Shown piece by piece: positions 11,622 to 22,800 of a stretch of 64,000 nt of DNA (positions within the stretch are counted from its first letter, which is position 1; the number at the start of each line of letters is the position of its first letter). The position numbers and the translations under genes were made by a program. The notes beneath the pieces are model-generated. The model saw only the letters and a program-made list of their open reading frames with translations. It was not told the DNA's origin and did not search any database. This DNA comes from Lycium barbarum (Eukaryota > Streptophyta > Magnoliopsida > Solanales > Solanaceae), in the NCBI RefSeq assembly GCF_019175385.1, contig NC_083338.1:62156884-62220883 (forward strand). The letters are read 5' to 3'.

Positions 11622-12494
11622 TCACTGTTGTAGGCTTTCTTCTAGGTTCTGAGCATGTTCCTGAATGCGTGCAATATACATACCGTCTTGAAGGGACGCA
11701 GTTAAGCATTTATCCATCAAGTGTGGCCCTAGGCCCTTTACAAATCGGTGTACCCTGTCACCCATATCCGCTACCATGACTGAAGCATACCTAGCCAAGG
11801 AATTGAAACGGAGGCTATACTCTAGGGCACTCATACTACCTTGCCTCAAGTTCAAGAATTTATCGGCCCTAGCTCGCCGAACTTCCGGAGGCATGTAATG
11901 ACGGAGAAAAGCATCGACAAACTCTTGCCATACCGGGGGAGGTGCATTGGCCCCCCGTGAAGCCATCCATACCGTATACCACTGAATCGAGACATCTCTC
12001 AATCGATATGATGCTAGCTCTACCGATTTGGTGTCCGAAGCATGTATCAACCGAAGCGTCCTTAGCATACCATCAATGAAATCCTGAGGATCCTCCTCCG
12101 GCTTTGACCCAAAGAATTCCGGAGGGTTTAAAGTAATGAAATCACGGGCCCTTGCTAGTACAGCCCTATCACCATGCCCTGAACTGTGCCTCTGAGCCTG
12201 GGCCGCAACCAATTGAGTCAACAAAGTAATGGCCTCTTTTACATCTTGGCCCGAAGCATTTGGTGGAGAGGCTCGAGGTGCTAGAGCTGGGGCTGAGGCT
12301 CCCTCACGCTCCTCAGAAATGGGCACTGTCTGGGAGGACTGAGATTGAGCCGCACTCTGAGACTCACTTTCCTCTACTACCGGTGGCGGTGCTTTCTTAG
12401 CCCGCTTTTCTGCCACCGTCTTGCCCTTTTGGGCTGCTATAGCCTTTTTCTTTTTAGGAATATCTGAAATACACAACACACGATTAAGGAACAA
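11622..12494 (-). pseudogene. Gag core (element 1)
   Basis: 290 codons. Basic start KKKKAIAAQKGKTVAEKRAKKA, a Ser/Ala/Pro-rich spacer, then the retrotransposon-gag core FITLNPPEFFGSKPEEDPQDFIDGM through EFVDAFLRHYMPPEVRRARADKFLNLRQGSMSALEYS. In elements 2 and 3 gag starts at an ATG directly before the basic block; here that ATG is changed (reads DIP), leaving only an ATG ten codons upstream. A splice-acceptor-like TTTCAG ends at 12464 just before the basic block. Role in a live element: capsid of the virus-like particle. Confidence 0.88.
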
Positions 12495-12655
12495 GAATTT
12501 CTTACATCATAGCTCTATCGCACGATTCTTATGAAGAAAGAAGGTCATTTATTCCTAATATGTCTGCAGCTTCTTGTTTATAAGTGTGGCGCGCAACACA
12601 CCTATAACCAAGACTCTACTAGACACGGCTCGTAGACACCCCCTAGGACTGAACT

Positions 12656-12667
12656 GCTCTGATACCA
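12656..12667 (-). other. Primer-binding site (element 1)
   Basis: Minus strand reads TGGTATCAGAGC, an exact match to the plant initiator tRNA-Met primer site, 4 nt inside the 5' LTR end. Confidence 0.95.
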
Positions 12668-13118
12668 CTTTTGTCACGACCCGACTAGGGGGCCGCGACG
12701 AGCACCCGGTGCTAGCCCACCCGGGCACCCTCTTAGCTTACTCTTATGCTTACATCTAGGTGAGCCACATAATTATACATGCATTTCCATTCATTCGTCA
12801 ACTAGTCCCATTGGACGACATTACTATTATATCATAATTTGCATCTATGCCACATCAATGTACATGGGCCAACGTGGCCGACAAAATGACATACAACATA
12901 TAGGCCGACAAGGCCAGATATATCTATACATATATGCATGCGACTACGAGCCTCTAAGAGAGTATGACATATCACATGGGCGGGGCAGGACCCCACTATG
13001 CCCGTAATTATATACACAAAAGAATGAATACCCAAAAGCTATGGCTCCGGAAGAAATGGAGCTCTACTATGTAATCTCTGAATAAGCAGCTATGGATCAA
13101 GTATGTCTCTCTGTGCAC

Positions 13119-13175
13119 CTGCGGGCATGACGCAGCGTCAACAAACAAAAGGACGTCAGTACGAAGAATGTACTG
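13119..13175 (-). other. R-U5 triple-hairpin module, copy 3
   Basis: As the 3' LTR copy except one substitution in the H2 loop and one in the H1 loop (CTTC instead of TTTC); stems unchanged. Confidence 0.75.
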
Positions 13176-14546
13176 AGTATGTAAAGCATGATCAACATCG
13201 ATATACAAGCATAATGAACAACAGATGAAATAGCATAGGAGGGGAGACAATAATATCATCGTTATAGCACTTACTTGCCTCTCATAGGGACCTTCCATTT
13301 CTCATACGTATTAGTACACATACGTCATCATCTGTATTCCCTAATAGTACTCATACCATACTTGTGCTCGTATTCGTATACATGTCCTTATTCGTATTCA
13401 TATACATAGTCTTATCACATTCACATTCATTTTATATACATAGTCATTTCATATACATAGCATTTACATAGCATACCCGACCTCATAGGATCGGTGTTTC
13501 ATACATACTTGGCCAACCAAGGCTCAAGGTTACTCATACCTGGCCCTACCAAGGCTTCAGGGTTATCCGTACCATCTGCAGAGGTGTGCGCGCGTTTCGT
13601 AATCGTATGCATACTTTATACACATTCATATACATATATTCTACCCGGCGTATAAGCTCGGGGTTTCATTATAGCCCTTCATAGGCACATATAAGTATAA
13701 TAGCCCGTAGGCACCTTTAGCATCATTATTATTATTATCATTACTAACATCATCATTATCGTTACTTCTATATCATTGGCTTACTCGTCGTATGAGGTGC
13801 GTAGTACAATCGTAGTACATATCAAGGATCGTGAGCTTATGAGCTCGGAATATCAATCATTTGGAGACAACATATTCATATAGAAGATTTAAGAGTTTGG
13901 CCAAGAGATCATGCCTTATGAAAGAAGGGTTAGCCTTACATACCATTTCGTCGAATTATTCTACACTTGCACGTTCCCTTCCAATGCTAGCGTTTATACC
14001 TTCATTAATATCATAACAATGGCCATTAGTCATTCACCTTATCCACATTCCTTAACTTGCTTCTAATTCACCCATACTCATGGTCATAACACCCAACTTC
14101 GTCCATTCGTCTAAAGTGTCTAGTTCATGATCTTAATACCATTTACAACACATTCATATCACAACACAACAACATTCATGATTCAATTCAAACTATTCCT
14201 CAAAATGTCACTATTCATCATTCATAACCCATTTTACCATATTTTCTACAATCCATGTATTTTAATTCTCCAATACCTTAAACATCATGTAAATATCATG
14301 AATCTTACCTTAGAAGTTGTAGGAGCAAGCTTTAGTTGATAATACTCCTCCTTGAGCAAAACCCTAGTTTATCTCCATTTGGATTTCTTGACTTTGAATG
14401 ATCTTTGATGATTTCCTTACTCTTGATTCTCTTGTTTAATGTTGTTGATGACTTATGATCCTTGAAAACTTGGATAATAAATGTAGAGAGAGCTTTTAGA
14501 GAGAAAGTGTGTAATGTAGAAATGAAATAAAACAAATGTTTGTCCC

Positions 14547-14557
14547 TTTATTTAATG
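14547..14557 (-). promoter_or_regulatory. TATA-like box of element 1 5' LTR
   Basis: Sense strand ATTAAATAAAGGGAC, immediately downstream of the palindrome cluster. The same AT-box followed by GGGAC(C) recurs at this place in LTRs A, B and of elements 2 and 3. Confidence 0.5.
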
Positions 14558-14983
14558 AATTGCAAATCTGTGCTGAGGTGAACAGTGATCGTAAACTGAG
14601 TTTACGACCCGTATTCCATTTTACAGTTCGTCCATCGCGGTCGTCTTTAACCTTTTCAAAAACCAAAAACTTTGGCTGTTTGCATGGTGATTTACGACCA
14701 TGGTTTACGGGTCGTAAATCACTTTACGGTCCGTATTCCAGGTCGTATTATACCATTCCTCGACTGGCAGAATGTTGAAGTCTTGCATGCCAATTTACGA
14801 CTGCCAGTTTACGGACCGTATACCAATTTACGGTCCGTCCTAGCACTTTACGACCACTGGGCAGTTGCAAATCTGCAACTTCTCATATTTCTTAGACTTC
14901 TCATTTTAATCATCCACATCCATTTGCATGCATCACTAGTTCATTTACTTGCGTTCCAATGAGAAATTTTCCGAGGTGTAACA

Positions 14984-15502
14984 GAGGGAGTATATGCCAA
15001 ATGAAGGAAATGAAAGGATAATTGAGACACTGCGGACACGTGGGGACCTAAAAAGTAAACACACAAGAAGTAGAATTAATGTTCTGAAATGTACACATGT
15101 TAGTCCCTCCTTAGAGTATAATTTCATGTGCTTTCTATAATAGAGTAATAAAATGAAGTGTAGAAGTAAAGAAATATGATAACGTAAAAGTATGATACAC
15201 GTGTACAGGTAGCAAACCAAGTCTACTAGTACATGTATCCCAACATGATTAATTTTGGTTACTCACTTTAGTTAGTCTTTATGGTTTCTATATTTTGGAA
15301 AGGATGCCGCGATTCTCCTTAGTGAATCTCCATATTTTATTTCTGTTCCTCTTGTTTTTCCCCTTAATTTCTTAATTATTGTTAAAATTTATCTTATTTT
15401 GATTATGTCCGCCTCTTTTTATATTTACTAAGTTGACAATTCAAATATCTTACATGTCAAGTTTATAATCACAAAATTCAAAGAATATTTTATTATATTA
15501 TA
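14984..15502. repeat. Tandem repeat unit 1, left part
   Basis: Begins GAGGGAGTATATGCC and is about 90 percent identical by eye to 29316-29830. No ORF of note. Its right part lies at 29224-29315, beyond LINE 1; joined length is about 611 bp. The last 19 bases (15484-15502) are the LINE 1 target duplication. Confidence 0.85.
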
Positions 15503-15595
15503 TTTTTAAATGTAAAAGCGGACTAGCAAAAAAAACCCTCAACTTTCCTCTAAACCTAGTCGTCAACATCAATTTCCTATCAAATCGCCAGCTTT

Positions 15596-16559
15596 ATGGC
15601 CAATCTCGCCGGTGGACAGCCACCTCCTGGGGCTGTTCTGCCCATCATTACTTCTACTTTGTCACAAAACCAATTTCCACCACTCCCCTCTACAAAAACC
15701 ATGCCTAGTACTACATTGGTGGACCCTAAATGTATGCCTACAGATATTAAGTTTAACCATAATGGTAGCATAGATATACCATCCATATCAACTGGTAATC
15801 AACAACTTAAATTTGCAAGTTTATTAAAACCTAATGAAACAGCCCCTGGAAAACCTGTGGTTGCCCCAAAACCAGTAGCCTGTGTAGATGGAGAACCATA
15901 CATGACTTGGAAATCGTCTGAAGTGAAAAAATTGATATTAAAGGAGAATCTTCAATATGCTGTGTTGGGTAAGTTTTCACATGATATAATTGATGTTAAA
16001 GCACTGAGAGATGCAATCCCTGATCAATGCTCTATTAAGGGTCGCTGTACAATTGGATTAATAGAGGAAAGACACATTTTAATAAGACTGGATTTATTGG
16101 AGGACTATGTTAAAATGATCTCAACCCCTGCTTGTTACATCAAAATTCAATCAACATACTGTCAAATGAGGTCGCTAATCTGGAATCCTTGGTTCAAGCC
16201 AAATGAGGAGACTTCAATTGCCGTAGCATGGATAAGCTTCCCCGAATTACCTCCCAACTTCTTTGCAAGGGAGGCAGTTTTCTCACTAGCTTCAGCAGTT
16301 GGGAAACCTTTAGTCGTTGATCTGGCCACTGCAAACAAAACAAGACCAAGCTGTGCTAAAGTGAAAGTAGAAATGGACTTATTAGCAAACCACCCAAAGA
16401 GAATTCATATTGCAGAAGAAGATGATGAAACAGGCAAAGTACAATCTAAATAATTCCATCAACTACGACTTTGTTCCAAAATATTGTAAGCATTGCAAGT
16501 TACAGGGACATGAAGAGAAGGAATGCAGATCATTACACCCAGAGTTGGAAGCAATATAG
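15596..16559 (+). pseudogene. LINE 1 ORF1, N-terminal part and zinc knuckle
   Basis: From the ATG at 15596 the frame runs 285 codons: a Pro-rich start, then a DUF4283-like RNA-binding region (GRCTIGLIEERHILIRLDLL, WNPWFKPNEETSIAVAWISFPELPP, AVGKPLVVDLATANKTRPSCAKVKVEMDL). It stops at 16453, but a shifted frame from 16452 carries on with KYCKHCKLQGHEEKEC, a CX2CX4HX4C knuckle, to a stop at 16557-16559. In relatives these are one protein that coats the LINE RNA. A one-base shift just before the knuckle breaks it. Confidence 0.85.
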
Positions 16560-16683
16560 AGAGGAGCTAAGAAAGGAAAATACAGAGACAACACAAAATA
16601 TGGAAGCTTCCAAGGAGGTACATCGGAAAAAGGGGTGGTCATAATGGGGATATGGAAGAAGTAATAATGCCAAACAAGAATGG

Positions 16684-17664
16684 ATGCAAAGAAGGAAGAA
16701 TAGATATATCAGAGATAAAAGTGGCATAATTTTGGAGGAAGTAAAGGAACAAAATGGGAATGATAAAACTGAAGAAGTAAAGACTCACAATGCTTTTCAA
16801 ATCCTAGGGGAGGATACTGAAAAAGAAGCCCAGACTGAAGTGAAGGTGCCTGCAAATGAAAGGAAGGGGGAAATGGATAAGGATACACATAATCAAGGGA
16901 AAGGTAGCAATAAGAACAATAATGAGGAGCAAGTCAATAAAATGGATGATGGATCACTAGGCCAATCAGGAAACAAGTCTAGTGTTTCAAGAAAAGGGGC
17001 AGTTCAACAAAGTAATACTACAAGTGGTTCTAGCAACAGCAGCAATCACAACAATCCAGATGCAGTAAATAAAGCTGCAAAGTCAAGCAGCATACATGGT
17101 GGTACATCTCAACAGAGTGTAACAAAGGAAAGTGCAAATAGCAAATTCAAACATAACAGTTCAATTAAATTCAATGAGGGGAAAGAATTGAATCCAAATA
17201 GAAGTATGTTGCAATCACAAGGAAGTCAGGAAGACAGTACAAAAGATATTGAGAATGGAGTGGGTACTCAAGATCAAGAACACGAAGAGGGAGCATCTGA
17301 TAGTGAAAATGAAAAGCATATTGATCCACAACAACAGGAGAAGGACAAAGATGAGGAAAGGCAGAAGCAAGAGTCAATGCAAGAAAAGAACTAATTATTA
17401 GACACAAAGAAACAGAAAGGAACAGATAGTGTAAATAATGGGCATTTCCAGAAGCAAAGGTCAATGGAAAAAGGTGAAAAAGATCTAGATATTCATGGTT
17501 TGGAGCAGAATATGAAGGCTATGATCAGGGCTGGGGATTTATCACCCAAGCTTTTAGAAAAAAACTTAGGGAGAGGAAAGAAAAAGGCAACTAGAGAGCA
17601 TAGTTTACCACTAGCAAGTGGAGTTCAAACTAGAAGATACCATAGTAAGAATAGTAATCAATGA
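16684..17664 (+). pseudogene. LINE 1 ORF1, C-terminal low-complexity part
   Basis: A hydrophilic Asn/Ser/Gln/Glu/Lys-rich stretch runs 16684-17394, ending in a stop. The frame 17464-17664 then gives RAGDLSPKLLEKNLGRGKKK and ends HSKNSNQ, resembling the basic C-terminus of plant L1 ORF1 proteins. The final TGA (17662-17664) overlaps the ORF2 ATG (17661-17663). Reading the whole as one ORF1 tail broken by indels is inference. Confidence 0.65.
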
Positions 17665-18787
17665 TGAATTCCATTATATGGAATATCAGATCTGTGAACT
17701 CTATGGAAGCTTTTACAAGACTGATACAAATGCAAAACAAATACCACTTTGGTTTTGTGGAACTGATGGAGCCTTTTAAAGGAGTGGCTAAGCTGGAGGA
17801 ATATAGAAGAAGAATTGGATTACAACATGCATGGGCAAACTGTTCAGGCAAGATATGGGCATTTGTAGATGATTTGTTTGAAGTTCAAGTACTAGTAGAT
17901 CATGTACAACAATTGAGTTTGAGCCTAAAGATTGTGGGTACTAATGAAAAGATGGTGATTTCCCTAATATATGCTAAATGCGCTCAAATAAAGAGATTGG
18001 AACTGTGGGAATCACTAGAAGACATGGTATCTAATATACAGGTTCCTTGGCTAATTGGAGGGGATTTTAACACTATTACTTCAGACTCTGAAAAATATGG
18101 AGGCCTGCCTGTTACAATCTCTGAAATTCAAGACTTCAGAGCTTGTATTCAGAAATGTGGAGTATCAGATCTGGGGTATAAAGGAAGCATTTACACATGG
18201 TAGAATGGTCAAAGTGGTGATGACTGCATTTTCAAAAGACTGGATAGGTGCTTGGGGAACTAGGAATTGTAAAATAAGTATCCTGGCATTAAAATCAATC
18301 ATTTGATAAGATCAGGTTCTGATCATGCACCTATGTTGCTGTCTTACTCAGGAAATACTGAACCTATTCAAAAATCTTTCAAATTTCTGAATTTCTGGGT
18401 GAAACATGAGAAGTTCCTAGAAACTGTGCAAAGATTGTGGAAGGCAGATTTTATGGCTAATCCATTCACTCTTTTTCACCACAAACTGAAAAAGGTGAAA
18501 TGTGGACTGAGCCAGTGGAGTAAAGACTCTTTTGGTAACATTTTTAAGGAGATTACAGCTTTGGAGGATGTGATAAAAGCTCATGAAGAACAATTTGAAC
18601 AACAACCTACTCCAAGTAATAGAGAAAATCTCCATAGAGTTCAGGCTAAGTTGAATAGATCTTACACTTGGAGGAAGAATTTTGGAAACAGAAAGCTGGG
18701 AGGCAATGGTTTACAGATGGGGATAAAAACTCAAAATTCTTTCATGAATATGTGCAAGGAAGAAGAAGAAGAAACAGAATACAACTC
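17661..18787 (+). pseudogene. LINE 1 ORF2, endonuclease and linker
   Basis: Starts MMNSIIWNIRSVNS, an apurinic-type endonuclease start (Asn in WN). It continues with FVELMEP (Glu), VISLIYAKC (Tyr), WLIGGDFNTI (Asp/Asn) and, in a shifted segment from about 18303, GSDHAPML (Asp/His). A TAG at 18201-18203 follows YTW, and further frameshifts separate 18303 on. A second frame at 18668 supplies FWKQKAGRQWFTDGDKNSKFFHEYVQGRRRRN, the conserved linker before RT. It is cut at 18787/18805 by LINE 2. Confidence 0.85.
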
Positions 18788-18804
18788 AAAAGAATTCGGA
18801 ATCA
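18788..18804 (+). repeat. LINE 2 target-site duplication, left copy
   Basis: AAAAGAATTCGGAATCA, identical to 23604-23620. The leading As on the right copy may belong to the poly(A) tail. Confidence 0.92.
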
Positions 18805-19865
18805 TAGGTGCAGATGCAGACACGAAGGCAAGATCTCATCTTTTCTGGGCGCGCATCTGTGTTAAAATCACTATGGAAGAAATCCCAAAGGAAATAGACT
18901 TGTATGTTGGAGGTTTGAGATATCTGGTGGTGATTGTGGAAGACCAAATTACTCGAATCATCCCTGAAAGACGGAGAGAGGTGGAGAAGATGGAGGCTGC
19001 TACTCCAAACCCTAGAAAGAAGCTCAGTTATCCAAGCAACTTTAATTCAAAATCCCTGGGTTTGTCAGAGAAAAATAGAGGTCACGTGCCACAGTATAAA
19101 GGGGAGGAAAAAGTATGGGCTAATGGGGCCAGCAACATTCTGGGCCACAATTACACTAATTATTTCCACTGTGAAGCCAATATTTCTAATTCCTTTAACA
19201 GGGACCACCCCTATTATTTTTATAACAACAATAGTAGCAAGCCCAAAAGGAAAAGGCCCAAATCAAGAGCAAAGCCTAGACAGATAAAGTGTTGGAAAGC
19301 AAAAGGGCCAGCCCAAATTCAACATTATCCCAGAAGTTTCATTAATGACCCCACCATTGAGAAGGCTGTGGTAGCACTTTCTGGTCAAAATACAGAGAAC
19401 TTCGGAGCAGAGGACGCAGATGATGAATCTGATCCCCCTCTTTACTCTATTCCGACATCGCTAAACGACTATCTTATTGACAACTCCATGGATTTTGAAA
19501 TCTCTTCCTTCTCTGGTAGCGAGACACACTCGTTAGTTCTGCATGATGGGTTAAATAATGGGAATTGTTTAATCAACACACCTATGGTAATCGAGACTTC
19601 TCACTGGACCAAGCTGTTTATGGCTAAGGCTTGCAAAGCCTTTGGAGTTAATTTGGCTGGATTCGAGCACGAGATGTTCGATATAATTCTCAGGATGGAA
19701 CAGAGAAGACAAGCTCAACTAATGCTACAAAAAGAAAAGAAGAATGGGGGAAGGTGCTCTGCAAAGAAAGGGGTAAGAGAGGCCAGGAATATGGAATGCA
19801 CTGTTACTTATGAAAAAGGGGAAGGATCAGCTAGGGGCAGGTTTCAAAAAGCTTTCTCTGAATGA
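18805..19865 (+). pseudogene. LINE 2 ORF1, C-terminal remnant
   Basis: Reads ADTKARSHLFWARICVKI then EEIPKEIDLYVGGLRYLVVIVED, the end of a DUF4283/zinc-knuckle-associated region, followed by a long low-complexity tail ending GRFQKAFSE. No ORF1 start is left: the open frame upstream (18303-18804) belongs to LINE 1, so the 520-codon ORF is a chimaera created by the insertion. The first ATG inside LINE 2 in this frame is at 18873. The stop TGA (19863-19865) overlaps the ORF2 ATG at 19862. Confidence 0.85.
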
Positions 19866-22800
19866 AATTAAAACTTATTAGCTGGAACGTGAGGGGGCTC
19901 AACGATATGAGCAAAAGGAGTACTATCAGGGCTCTTATGCAAAAATGGAAACCAGACATTTTGTGCTTGCAAGAGACCAAAATAGATGGCTGTCCAGTGG
20001 CTACTATCACACAAATTTGGGGTTCTAGATGGGTTGGTTGGGCTGAGTTGAGGGCTCGTGGTACTAGAGGAGGCGTAATTATTATATGGGACAAGAGACA
20101 ATGGAACTGTCTTGACTCCCATCAAGGTCAGTTTACTATCACAACTATGTTGGAAGGGGTGCATTCTAATTTTAGGTTTTGCTTTACTGGAGTTTATGGA
20201 CCCCACACTAATTGGGAGAGGGCTGAATTATGGGAGGAACTGGCTGATGTTAGAGGATTATGGGATGAAGGCTGGGTGGTTGGTGGGGACTTCAATGTCT
20301 GTAGATTCGAGAATGAAAGATACAATTGCATCAGGAGATCCAGGGCAATGAGTGCTTTCTCTGATTTCATTCAAGATATGGGACTGATTGACCTCCCTCT
20401 TCAAGGGGCATTCTACACTTGGACCAGGAATGCTGATTTTCTTCAAGCCTCCAGAATTGATAGGTTTCTTGTCTCTTCTGAATGGAGTGATTACTTTGGG
20501 GTTATTTCTCAAAAAGCTCTGCCCAAAGTTGTCTCTGATCATTGCCCTATAGCGCTAGAATGTGGGGATTGGACATCTGAACCTTCCTACTTTAAGTTTG
20601 AGAACATGTGGTTGCAACATGAAGGATTTGGTGATCTGGTGAAACAGTGGTGGCAGGGGTATGAAGTGAATGGATCCTCAGATTTTGTACTTTCTCAGAA
20701 GCTCAAAATGCTCAAAAAGGACCTGGTCACTTGGAACAAGGAAGTATTTGGTAGCGTCAACACTAAGATCAACAAGGTTTTGGAGGAGCTGCAAATGTTG
20801 GATCAGGTTGCTGAAAATAGAGTGTTGACTCAAGACGAGACTAACAAATCCTTGACACTAAAATTGGAACTTCAACAACTAGCCAAGGCTGAGGAAATCT
20901 CATGGAGGCAGAAATCTAGATGCTTGTGGTTGAAGGAAGGGGATAGAAATACTAAGTACTTTCAGAGAATTGCCAATTCTCATAGGAGGTATAACTGTAT
21001 CGATAGGCTGCAAGTGGCTGATGACATTATTGAGGATAAAGAACATATTAAGCAAGTGATCTTGGACTTCTACCAAGAACTATACTCTGAGAATGAAGAA
21101 TGGAGGCCTACCGCTGATTTTGAAGGTTTGAATTGTCTTGACAATGAAGACAAAGAAACCTTAGAATGTCCTTTTGAAGAAGAAGAAGTCCTCAATGCTA
21201 TCAACTCTTGTGCTCCAGATAAGAGTCCTGGACCAGATGGATTTACTATGGCTTTTTTTCAGAAATGCTGGTCCACTATCAAGCAGGATGTCATGAACAC
21301 CTTCAACCATTTCCACACCAACTGTCATATGGTGAAATCCTTTAATGCCTCATTCATAGCCCTTATCCCTAAAAGGAAAGGGGCAATTGAACTAAAGGAC
21401 TTCAGACCCATCAGCTTGATTGGCAGTGTGTACAAGATAGTGGCTAAAGTGCTCTCTGAAAGACTCAAAAGGGTAATATGGAAGTTCGTCTCAGGCTATC
21501 AAAATGCATTCATAAAAGGTAGACAGATAACTGATGCTTCCCTTATTGCCAATGAAGTATTAGATTGGAGACTAAAAAGTGGTGTTCCTGGTCTGCTTTT
21601 TAAACTGGACATAGAAAAGGCTTTTGACAAACTTAACTGGAAATATCTAATCTCTATTTTGAGGCAAATGGGATTTGGAGACAGGTGGATCAGATGGATC
21701 AGGTTCTCCTTTTCTACTGTTAAATACTCTATTCTTATTAACAGGAGTCCAGTTGGATTTTTTTCTCCCAAGAGAGGAATAAGGCAAGGGGATCCTCTGT
21801 CCCCTTTCCTTTTTATCATAGCAATGGAGGGACTTAGCAGGATGCTTGACAAGGCAAAAGAACTTCACTGGTTGGAGGGATTTGATGTGGGCAACAGGAT
21901 TGGTCAATCAATCTCTATCTCTCACCTACTATTTGCCGATGATACCCTTATATTTTGTGGTGCTGAGAGGTCCCAGGTTCAACATCTTAATATTACCTTA
22001 ATGATCTTTGAGGCTATATCTGGACTTCACATCAATATGTCTAAGAGTGTAATCTATCCGGTGAATATGGTTAATGGTTTGGAAGATCTGGCCGAGATAA
22101 TGTGTTGCAGTACAGGGACCTTTCCAACTACCTATCTGGGACTTCCTTTGGGTGCTAGCTACAAATCTGTTGAAGCTTGGAATGGGGTGGTTGAAAAATT
22201 TGAAAAAAGATTGGCCTCTTGGCAACAACAATATCTCTCTCTCGGAGGCAGAATTACACTGATCAACAGTGTATTGGACAGCATCCCAACTTATTTCATG
22301 TCCTTATTTCCCGTACCTGGTGAAGTCTTGAAGCAGCTTGACAGACTTAGGTGCTTATTCTTATGGGATGACAAGAATGAGAACCACAAACTTCATTTGG
22401 TGAATTGGGACAAGGTCACCATCCCAAAATCTCTTGGTGGGCTAGGAGTGAAGGATTTGGCACTCCATAGCAAAAGCATGCTTATGAAATGGCATTGGAG
22501 GTACAACCAAGAGAATATGGGATTGTGGAAGGAAGTGGTCCAGGCTAAATATGGAAATGATAGCCATTGGGTTTCTAATCTCAGCAGATCACCTCATGGC
22601 TGCGGACTGTGGAAAGAAATTAGGAAGTTGTGGACTGATTTTTCTTCTAACTCATCTTTACATGTAGGCAATGGGAACCGCATCCGCTTCTGGGAAGACA
22701 ACTGGCTAGGGCAGAATACCTTGAAGGAGCTCTATCCTATGATTTTTTCCATTGCCTCTAATCCTAACTCTACTGTCTCTCAAAACTGGGAGGGGCATGC

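Larger units (their letters stand above)
5433..14983 (-). mobile_element. Element 1: Tekay/Del-like chromovirus (Ty3/gypsy)
   Basis: Layout in sense order: 5' LTR 14983-12672, initiator-Met primer site 12667-12656, Gag with two cysteine knuckles, protease, reverse transcriptase, RNase H, integrase with C-terminal chromodomain-like block, polypurine tract, 3' LTR 7464-5433. The 3' LTR has lost its last roughly 280 bp (matching 12672-12951). The LTR overlap is 2032 bp on both sides without net indels, and I count about 28 mismatches (about 1.4 percent), so insertion was recent. The coding region carries at least six stops and one 13-nt deletion, so it cannot make an intact polyprotein. The right boundary lies exactly in the tandem repeat beginning at 14984; a GAGGG target duplication is predicted but its left copy is lost. 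Confidence 0.92.
12672..14983 (-). repeat. Element 1 5' LTR (complete, 2312 bp)
   Basis: Bounded by TG/CA: on the minus strand TGTTACACCTCGG at 14983 to GTCGTGACA at 12672. In sense order: palindrome cluster (about 14855-14590), TATA-like box (14557-14547), donor-like AAGGTAAGA (GT at 14308-14307), minisatellite-like stretch, hairpin module (13175-13119), and the terminal hairpin (stem 12690-12699 with 12673-12682) next to the primer site. Confidence 0.95.

Noticed and set aside
12656..12667. tRNA-Met gene fragment
   Set aside because: Only the 12-nt primer-binding site complementary to the tRNA 3' end is present.
18303..19865. 520-residue protein-coding gene
   Set aside because: It is a fusion across a LINE insertion site with the target duplication in the middle.
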